NCBI GenBank assembly: GCA_038501625.1
Contig: JAZAYU010001059.1
Location: forward strand, 1-64,000
DNA: 64,000 nucleotides
DNA from: Corbicula japonica
Taxonomy: Eukaryota; Mollusca; Bivalvia; Venerida; Cyrenidae
Reading direction: 5' to 3'
Shown: positions 11,139 through 21,200 of the stretch, piece by piece
Numbering within the stretch: the first letter of the stretch is position 1
How the letters are laid out: each line of letters opens with the position of its first letter
Made by a program: the position numbers and the translations under genes
Notes under the pieces: generated by a model
What the model was told of the DNA's origin: nothing
Databases searched by the model: none
What the model saw: the letters and a program-made list of their open reading frames with translations, nothing else

Positions 11139-11300
11139 GTCAGACTTCCTAAAAGTTGAAGAAAAGTGTCAGACATTCAGTGAGGCAAGATGTGAAAATC
11201 TGTCTGACTAAAACAAATTCTGACTGGAACATGTAACAAGGCAAAACTGAAAAGTACAAAATGGGCGAAATGTATACAGGAAAAGGCGGTGGTACAAATT
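11138..11300 (+). repeat. Interspersed repeat N, copy 2
   Basis: Partner of the 8398-8570 copy, directly abutting the end of a family A copy; this suggests A was inserted next to or into N. Confidence 0.4.
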
Positions 11301-11870
11301 GTCATTGCATTGCAAATAATTGCCTTTGGATTTCCTCACTTATTATCATCAAAACAGCTTCAAACAAAAACAGCGAAAATAAAAGTGAAAATTTTCACAT
11401 ATTATTTTAACAAAAGGAATAAGCAATTCCATTTTTTGTGACTGACACTCGATCCGATAACAAAAAATTACGTCAGAACGGCTCAGATTTTACTTGACAG
11501 GTCCGACGGTCTGGCAACTTTCAAGAAGCCTGGGATGTGGCCATTCCTGATGGGCATATTTCAATTTTTTTAATTTATACTTTATTTTATTTGATTGTGA
11601 TTAAAAAACTCCATAAATACTGCAAAATTTGCATAGTTCATTTAATTTTTTATGTTTATTTATAACTTAATTTCTAAGCATTAACTGTTAATGTGTTATG
11701 AATCATTGGATTAAAATTGTTGATACAAATTTCCATACTTCGTTAGCATAGAATTAATCATACATGTGATGAGTTGTAGTGATATTCCTGACTAGCACAC
11801 ATATTTTACAGGAAAGAAGAATGTACATGTAAGATGAATTTTTTAGCACTGGTGAAAAAAAAGGATTGTG

Positions 11871-12025
11871 TCCCAAAGGTTATAAAGTTGAGAATGGAAA
11901 CCAAACACAAATCTCAATCTTCTGAATGGGCAATTCTGAGACTGTTCCAGTTTCAACCAGATTGATGAGATCTGAGACTGGTCTATATTGATTCTCTTTT
12001 TTAAAACCTTGGAATCAGGAATGCA
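11871..12025. mobile_element. Palindromic MITE family C, decayed
   Basis: Retains GGTTATAAAGTTGAGAATGG on the left and TGAGACTGGTCTATATTGA near the right. The central GATTGGCTGAAATGGCGACC-type palindrome has diverged. Confidence 0.45.
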
Positions 12026-12199
12026 ATTACATTGTACTGTATTTATATTAGGGGCCAGGTTTCCATATACAGCTTTATATGTATTTAAAAAAACGAAACT
12101 GTTTAGACAATAAAGAAGTTTGGGGTAAATGGCTTAATTGTAACTGAGTGAGTCTACTTAAGGAACTTTTCACAAAGCTGTTATATATGTTTGTTGCAG

Positions 12200-12279
12200 A
12201 TACATTGAAGATGGCTAAGAGAGGAGCAGCAACAGAGCTCACAGACAGAAACTGGGATCAGGAAGATGAACCTGAAGAG
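12200..12279 (+). CDS. NUP50: NUP50 exon with start codon (coding from 12211)
   Basis: The acceptor TTTGTTGCAG ends at 12199. Eleven untranslated bases precede ATG at 12211, which opens the conserved MAKRG N-terminus. Donor GAG|GTAAGA at 12280, phase 0. Encodes residues 1-23. Confidence 0.93.
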
Positions 12280-15200
12280 GTAAGAAAGAACTTTAACCCT
12301 TTATATATGCAATGTAACTCATACATGTGCGACTGGTTTAGATCCAGATCACCAGGCACATCCCAGCTGTCTGATCAGGATTTGTACTGTTGGCTTTTTG
12401 GTCAGAAATAACCAAATAAATCTAAAAGCGAATGATAACTTTAATGCAGTTTATTTTCATTTAATACAATTGATTTTAATTTACTACATCAAAATACTGC
12501 CAGCTGAAAACGCTGTAAGGGAGGTAATTTTTCTGATCTTAGGCATTGGGAGACAACTATCTCAGAATGAGCAAGACTTGGCAGCCCTGGACCTGTCACC
12601 ATTTCAGCCAGTCGGAAGCTTGACATTTGAGACTGGTTTCCAATCTCAGTTTTATAACATTGGGACAGAAATTATGACTGTTACTATTGATATATATTTT
12701 AGGCTGGCGAGTTTTCAAAAGCAAGTGATGAGCAGCTCAAGTCAAGGCATATAATCAAAGCTCGGAGGGGGAATGCACCAAAAGAGGGCATGGTAAGAAT
12801 TGTAAAATGAACTCCTTGATAGCAGGTTGACTTGGGGCTTACATTGTCCGACAGCATGGTAAGGTGGTCACACAACTTAAACCTAATGTTGCTGATAATT
12901 TTGAAACTATCATTCTGTTGAAACAATACTTGAAATGAGTCATCTGCATGAACAGAGCCGCAGTTTGTTATAGAAAAAATGGTTACTCCTGATTGACTCT
13001 TTTTGTAATAACACCCATTTATGAATCTTAATGTTGCATATATATTTAAAATTTAATTTTTGATCCTATTGACACAGTACTTGAAATAAATCATCTGCAC
13101 AAACAGAGCTATTTATGCAACAAGAATAAAAACTCTGTATTGACTATTTTTGGGAGTTATGACCCTTTCAGATGGTTTTAACCAGTCACTTAATTTCTTT
13201 TGCTTATAACTTTGAAAGAACATGGTCCATTGAAACATTTTTAGCACAGAGAACATATATTATATTATCTGTAAGAACAAAGCAGTTTCTGAAAACAAGA
13301 ATAAACTTTTGAAAGTATTTGAACTTTAGACAAAACTATTACAATTTTCTAAACTGGTTTTGTTTTTCTGTTTTATTTTCTGAAACCTGTTTTTCCAAGT
13401 TTTGACAGAAACATGTTTTTCTCAACTTTGACAATCAGGACTTTTGTGACAGAGCATTTAACCATTCCTATAAATTTGAAGACATATAAAGTTGCACTCG
13501 TCCGTATGTCCATACTTACATCCTCCAAATCTTGTGGCATCAACTCCTCCTAAACTATGAGGCAGATTCTTTCAAACTTGCACAGATGATCAAGTAGGAT
13601 GTGTAGATGATCATACAGAAAGGATTTTTTCCTGCAGCCATTTATACCAGAGTTATGGCCCTTTGTTATTATAAATGTTGTTGCATCAGTAGGGGCATCA
13701 GTGTCTGAGGACACATTCTAGTTGTTAGCTCACCTGTCACATAGTGACACGGTGAGCTTTTGTGATCGCCCTTCGTCCAGCGTCCAGCCGGCCGGCGTCG
13801 TTCACAATTGTTGTCCGCACTCTAGCGGTCTTAATTTTGGTGGGATCTTCTTCAAACTTGGTCAGAATGTTTATCTCAATGATATCTAGGTCAAGTTCAA
13901 ACATGGGTCATGTGACTTTAAAATCTAGGTCACTAGGTCAAATAATAGAAAAAGCTTGTCCGCACTTTAGCAGTCTTAATTTTGGTGCGATCTTCTTTAA
14001 ACTTGGTCAGAATGTTTATCTCAATGATATCTAGATCAAGTTTGTAACTGGGTCTTGTGACCCTTAAAACTAGGTCACTGGGTCAAATTAAAGAAAAAGC
14101 TTGTCTGCACTCTAGCGGTCTTAATTTTGGTGGGATCTTCTTCAATCTTGGTCAGAATGTTTATCTCAATGATATCAAGTTCAGATTCGAAACTGGGTCA
14201 TTTGACCTTGAAAACTAGGTCACTAGGTCAAATTATAGAAAAAGCTTGTCCGCACTCTAGCAGTCTTAATTTTGGTGCAATCTTCTTTAAACTTGGTCAG
14301 AATGTTTATCTCAATGGTATCCAGGTCAAGTTCGAAAGTGGGTCATGTGACCTTGAAAACTAGGTCATGAGGTCAAATTATAGAAAAAGCTTGTGTGCAC
14401 TCTAACAGTCTTAATTTTAGTCCGATCTTCTTCAAACTTGGTCAGAATGTTTATTACAATGATATCTAGATCAAGTTCGAAACTGGGTCATTTGACCTTG
14501 AAAACTAGGTCACTAGGTCAAATTATAGAAAAAGCTTGTCTGCACTCTAGCATCCTTAATTATTGTCCAATCTTCTTCAAACTTGGTCAAAATGTTTATC
14601 CCCAATGATATCTAGGTCAGGTTCGAAAGTGGGTCATGTGACCTTGAAAACTAGGTCACGAGGTCAAATTTTAGAAAGGCTTGTCCGCACTCTGTCTTAA
14701 TTTTGGTCCGGTCTTCTTCAAACTTGGTCAGGATGTTTATCTCAATGCAATCTATGTCATGTTTGTAAGTGGATCATGTGACCTTGGAAACTAGGTCAAT
14801 AGGTCGAATTTTAGAAGAAGCTTGTCTGCACTCTAGTGGTTTTAGTTTTGGGCCGATCAGACTTGTACAGTACTATAAAATCTTGGTTCCTTTCTTGAAC
14901 CAGCTAGATTCCATAATTGGTTCCAGAGTTATGGCCCTTGAAAGAGCCAAAGTAAGCTATTTTGTCCTTTTCTCCCCAATAGCAGCATTATTTCTTGACT
15001 TGATTTTACCACACTTGCACAGAACTCTTGCAACCATTGAGCAGTTGTTGACGGGTGAGTGACCCAGGGTCCTATGGACCCTTTTGTTTTTAATAAAACC
15101 TTTTACGCCATAGATATGACCTTTATCACGTCATGGGTGAACAGTGTAGATCCAGTTCAGCTGGCACATCCATGCTCATGATCTACATTGTTTGCTTTTA

Positions 15201-18200
15201 GATTGATTAGGTTATTTCTGATCAGGAAGTGACCAGTGAAGATCCAGATCAGGCTGCTGGAATGTGCTGGCTGATCTGGATCTACACTAGTAGCATTCAC
15301 AAAACCATATGTACATGTATGGAGTAAAAGGTAAATACAGAAATTAATTTGTTTCTTTATTTAGAATTTGCCCATGGATTCTGTTTTCTGGCTCTGTTCA
15401 TTGAATTTCTCCATTTCCAAATTTTTCAGGGAAGTCAGTCAGCATTCTCTGGATTTGGTGGATTTTCTTTCAAACCTACCCAGACAAGCACTCCCCTGTT
15501 TGCGGGCGGTGGCCTGATGAAAACTGAATCTAAAATCCCGCCTGAAGAGAAAAAAGAGGCAGTGGTATCGAAACCCACAGAAGTGGAAAAATCGCCAACA
15601 AAACGCAAAAAACTTGAAACTAATGGAAACGGACAAACAAATGGATCTTCAAACCAAGACAATTACTTGTCCAACCTGAAAGCTTTGAATTTGAGTGTGC
15701 TCAATTGGATAAAACAACATTTGGATAAAAATCCATACTGTATTCTTACTCCAATATTCAAAGACTATGAAAATCATCTTGGACAGTTGGAGAGTAGCAG
15801 AAATAAATCTGAGGAAAATGGAAGTTCATCATTGATAAAAGAAGAATCTGGTATGCTTCAAAATTATTAAAAGTTGTGGTTAGAGAAACTTTAAATCAGT
15901 AAGAATTCGTACATAAAATTTTCATATTTTGGCAAGGTCATGCATATTTACGAATATTTATTTTCGAATTTTTCAAATTTGTGAAAAATAACTTCACAGT
16001 CCTATAGACATATTTGAGCAAATTAATTTTCATGCTTCAGAGCCAACGATCTGCAAATTTATATATAGCAAAAATTAATTGGTCATGAATTTTACAGGCA
16101 TTGTTAGATTATTGAATATTTATTATACCCCCTTATACCCCATTTGCCGATATATTCTTATAGCCAATACCCGATTTCGTGGAGTCTACTGTACCAAGTT
16201 TCGTCTTCACAGACACTACCTATATAGCAATTTTCATCACAATATCTCATTGCGAACTACAGTTATTCAGCATATAAAGTTTTTCTATTTTTAGTAACTG
16301 TGACCTTGACCCCACAGGCCTTACTTTCAATTCCAAAAGTCGTCTTCACAAAAACCACCAATACACCAAATTTCATTCAAGAATATCATTCTAAAATATA
16401 GTTACTGAGTGAATATGAAATTTTGAAGTTAAAATAACAGTGACCTTGACCTTGAACCCACAGGCCCCAAAGTCAGACCTAACCTGTATCTTGTAATGTT
16501 AAATCTGTGTCCCAAAAAATAATTAAATCTATGAAGTATTTCATGATTTATCGTCCAGAAACAGCTTTTCTATTTTTAGCAACACTGACCTTGACATTGA
16601 CCCCACCAGCCCCAAAGTCGAACCTGACCTGCATCTTGTGATGTTACACCTGTGTACCGTATATTTTTAAAATATTTGATGCCTTTCAGGAGTTATTGTC
16701 CGGAAAGCATTTTTAGCTCGACTATTCGAAGAATATGTCGAGCTATTGTACTCACTTGGGCGTCGGCGTCGCCGTCCCGCTTTGGTTAAAGTTTACGTGC
16801 AACCTACCTATATCTTAAAAACTACTATAGCTACAGCTTTTAAACTTGGCACACTTGTTCGTCATCATGTCCCGAGTGTGTATGCCAAGAACCATAACTC
16901 TAACTTTCATTTTGATCAAATTATGGCCCTTTTTGACTTAGAATTTCAGGTTAAAGTTTGCGTGCAAGCTACTGTACAATCTCATAACTTCAATACTACT
17001 TATACTACAGCTTTTAAACTTGGCACACTTGTTCATCATCATGTCCCGAGTGTGTATACCAAGAACCATAACTCTGACTTTCATTTTGATCAAATTATGG
17101 CCCTTTTTTGACTTAGAATTTCAGGTTAAAGTTTGCGTGCAAGCTACTATACAAACTAATAACTTCAATACTACTTATACTACAGCTTTGAAACTTTCAA
17201 CACTTGTTCATCATCATATCCCAAGTGTGTATGCCAAGAACCATAACTCTAACTTTCATTTTTATCAAATTATGCCCCTTTTTCGACTTAGAATTTCAGG
17301 TTAAAGTTTGCGTGCAAGCTACTGTGCAAACCCATAACTTCCATACTACTTATACTACAGCTTTGAAACTTTCAACACTTGTTCATCATCATATTTCAAG
17401 ATTGTATGCCAAGAACCATAACTCTTACTTCCATTTTGTTCAAATTATGGCCCTTTTTCGACTTAGAATTTCAGGTTAAAGTTTGCGTGCAAGCTAGTTA
17501 CTTTCATACTTCTTGTACTATAGCTTTGAAACTTTCAACACTTGTTTACCATCATGACCCTGACTATTTATACCAAGAACCATAACTCTTTCTTTCATTT
17601 TTAATCAAATTATGGCCCTTTTTCAACTTAGAATTTCAGGTTAAAGTTTGCGTTCAAGCTAGTTACTTTCATACTTCTTGTACTATAGCTTTGAGACTTA
17701 AGACACTTGTTTACCATCATGACCCTGACTATGTATGCCAAGAACCATAACTCTTTCTTTCATTTTTAATCAAATTATGGCCCTTTTTCGACTTAGAATT
17801 TCAGGTTAAAGTTTGCGTGCAAGCTAGTTACTTTCATACTTCTTGTACTATAGCTTTGAAACTTATTCACCATCATGACCCTGACTATGTATGCCAAGAA
17901 CCATAACTCTTTGATTTTTTTCAAATTACTGCCCTTTTTAGACTTAAAAATTAAGATTTAAAACTTTGTATACCTTTATTTTATCTTACATCAGGTTTAT
18001 TTTCAAAGGCCCATAACTCATCCTTGCTTTTTTATATTTGATTTTTGCCCCTTTTTACTTGAAATTAGAATTAAGACGTATAAATAATTGTTAAAGTTTC
18101 AATGTTAGTGTTTTTCATATGAAATGCTATATAAAAGGTTTAAAACAGATGTCCTTAACATACTTTGGTTGAAAGTGTTGAGTAATTGTGGGGTGGGTGG

Positions 18201-21200
18201 GTGGGTGCATAGACTATACTATACCATACCATACCATACCATACCATACCATACCATACCATACCATATCACAACACTGTACTGTACCCCCACCACCCAC
18301 CACCACCTCCACATACCAACACCACCACCAACAACAACTTCAACAACACCAACACAAACAACAACAACACCACCACCACCAACAACAACAACACCGCCAA
18401 CACCACCACCACTAACAACAACAACACAACCACCACCAACAACAACACCACCATTAACAACACCAACACCACCACCAACAACAACTACAGCACCACCATT
18501 AACAACAACAACACCACCAACAACAACACCAACACCACCACCAACAACAATATCAACACCACCAACAACAACAACACAAACACAAACAACAACACCACCA
18601 CCAACAACAACACCACCACTAACAACAACAACACCATCACCACCACCAACAACACCAAAAACAACAACACCACCACCAACAACAACACCAACACCACCAA
18701 CAACAACACCACCTCCACCAACAACAACATCATCACCACCACCAACACCACCACCAACAACAACAACACCACTACCAACAACACCAACAACAACACCACC
18801 AACAACATCAACACCAGCACCAACAACAACACCAGCACCAACAACAACACCACCACCACCAGCAACACCCCCACCAACAACAACACCAACAACATCAACA
18901 CCACCACCAACAACAACATCAACACCACCACCAACAACAGCAACAACAACAACACCAACAACCAACACCACCACCACCACCACCAGCAACAACACTACCA
19001 CCACCACCACCAACAACAACAATACCAACACCAACAACACCACCACCAACAACAACACCAACAACAGCAACAACACCACCACCAACAACAGCAACACCAC
19101 CACCAACAACAGCAACCAGCATACCATACTGTACTTCACCACGCCACACCACTATAGGTGGGCAAAGATAGTGGGTTGATGGGTGTGGGATCAGGGGTTT
19201 ATGGCCTGGGTTGTGTAAACCCTAAAAAAAATCTACAAGAATAAATTAAGTGTAATTTATTGATTTCCTAACTTGGATTAAGAAACTTTTGTTCATGTGT
19301 GTTTGTTGGGGGTGTCATAAACTCCTGAATCACTCCCCAGTTTAAATGAAGCCCAGTTACAATGTGCTTAATAATTCTGACTTTTCGAATAGTCGAGCGT
19401 GCAGTCGTTTCCGACTGGCTCTTGTTCTATTTTTAGTAACAGTGACCTTGACACTGACCCCCCCAGCCCCAAAATCGAACTTGACCTGTATCTTATGATG
19501 TTACACCTGTGTACCAAAAATTATTTAAATCTGTCAAGCCTTTCATGAGCTATCATCCGGAAATGAAGAATCCGACCGACAAGCTCACTCCTATACTGAT
19601 TATTGTAATGCCATGCTCTTTTCTCCTCTCTACTTATATACATGTATATAAAGTAAAGGTTAAAATCAGTTATGAAAACAAGTTTAAAAGTTTCAAAACT
19701 GATGTAAGTGTAAAGATGGATGTGCCGACTGATCTGTATCTACACTGTTTGCCCATCGGATAATAGCCATATTGATAACAATTATTTTTTGTTAAAATTT
19801 CATATTTCAAATTTCAGTTAAGCCCATGGAAGAGGATGAAAAACCAGTACCCAAAACAGGTCTCACGTTTGGGATGGGCAACCTTAACACAGTCACAGAG
19901 GTAGCGCGCCCTCAGCCCACAGCTTTTTCTGGGTTCAGTTTCAAACCCTCAACCGGCTCTTCAGCAACACCGGCTGGTGGATTCAGCTTTGCCGTCGGAA
20001 GTTCCCAGCCATCTACGTCGAGTGGGGCTGGTGGTGAGGGTGGTGAAGATGAGGAGTATGTTCCACCTGTAGTAGAAGCTGTGGAACACAAAGAAGATGG
20101 AGCTCTCTATAGCAAAAAGTAGGTATTCCCTAAAGGAGTGGTGATATTTTGGACTGATAATCAATCTGATAATTGCCTTTTATTACTTTTTACCACATTA
20201 TATACAGGTTATATTACATGTGCTAACAATGTAGATCCAGTTCACTCGGCAATCCATGCCATGATTCATTAGGTTATATCTGACCAAGAAGGAAACTGTA
20301 GATCCAGATCAGATGGCGAGGATTTGCTAGTTGATCTGGATCAACACAGGTGCACATGTAATATAACCTGTATAATTTATATGGAGTGAAGGGTTGCACC
20401 AAAAGAATTATTGCTTTTATATTCTTATACAATTTGACCCCAGAGTTTTCAAGTATAAAAAATTAGCTTATTCATAATTTCAAGGGTTAAAACCCTGTTT
20501 TAAGGGTCAGATGAAACCCCTAATATATCACATTAGAAATCACTAGACTGCAACAGACATTTACTGACACCGTGACGGGACTGGTTATTTTAACCAGCTG
20601 AAAATAATAAAATGAGACGAGTATGTTTACGCTTAGAATATTTAAAACCAAATTATTCAGTAATGTTGACCGATAAGTTCCATGAACAATTCTTTTTCAG
20701 CCAAATGGAAATGGGTGGGACTAACTTTGATAATTGCTCTGCAACAGAGTTATTGTTACCGCAGTCATCTGTTGTCTAACTTCGGCTGCACTGTTTATAT
20801 AAATGAGCTGATATGTTAAAGCTATGCAACCATCAAAAGTGGACCATAGTCATTTTTTGTGTACATTTATTTATGCACGAAATCACCACATGTGTTTATT
20901 ATTATTATTACTCATTACAATTTCATATCCCTATAATTTTGGTTGGTGGGGGTGGGGTACAAATTTTCCACTAAAAAGCCACAAATTATGAAATAATATT
21001 TTTAAATTGAGACATACTTTTATAACATGTTGTAATTTTGGCTTGGTTTTAAACTTATGCATTTATCAAAGCATGAAATAGGTGAAACTTAAACCCGCTC
21101 GAAATACAATGATACCACAGTATATTGGTTTTATTCCGTGTGCAACCAGTGTATATTCAGATCAGCCGGCACATCTGTGCCCTCTGATCGAGATCTTCAC

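Larger units (their letters stand above)
16714..19426 (+). mobile_element. Helentron-like repeat F inserted into repeat G
   Basis: Begins with the hairpin 16715-16744 (arms AGCTCGAC+TATTC and GAATA+T+GTCGAGCT, one unpaired base). Tandem units of about 150-180 bp follow (TTATGGCCCTTTTT...CAGGTTAAAGTTTGCGTGCA), then an expanded simple-sequence region (18212-19120). At the right, TTCGAATAGTCGAGC is the exact inverse of the 5' arm GCTCGACTATTCGAA, followed by the hairpin CAGTCG-TTTC-CGACTG (19402-19417) and GCTCTTGTT. Repeat G units show the uninterrupted site CTTTTCTATTTTTAG, supporting insertion between T residues. It makes up most of NUP50 intron 3. Confidence 0.6.

Noticed and set aside
12398..12754. 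118-codon frame overlapping NUP50 exon 2
   Set aside because: Wrong frame relative to the conserved NUP50 exon and made largely of a MITE C half copy.
13762..14608. Overlapping 70-90 codon frames
   Set aside because: They follow the ~145 bp units of element E.
16746..17585. Series of overlapping 70-120 codon frames
   Set aside because: They follow the tandem units of element F, and the same peptide recurs in each unit.
18219..19142. 307-codon Val/Gly-rich frame on the minus strand
   Set aside because: Reverse complement of the same simple repeat; no real protein features.
18124..19179. 351-codon Thr/Pro/Asn-rich open frame
   Set aside because: It is the translation of an (ACC/AAC)n array whose period is a multiple of three; long frames open on both strands at once, and it lies in a NUP50 intron.
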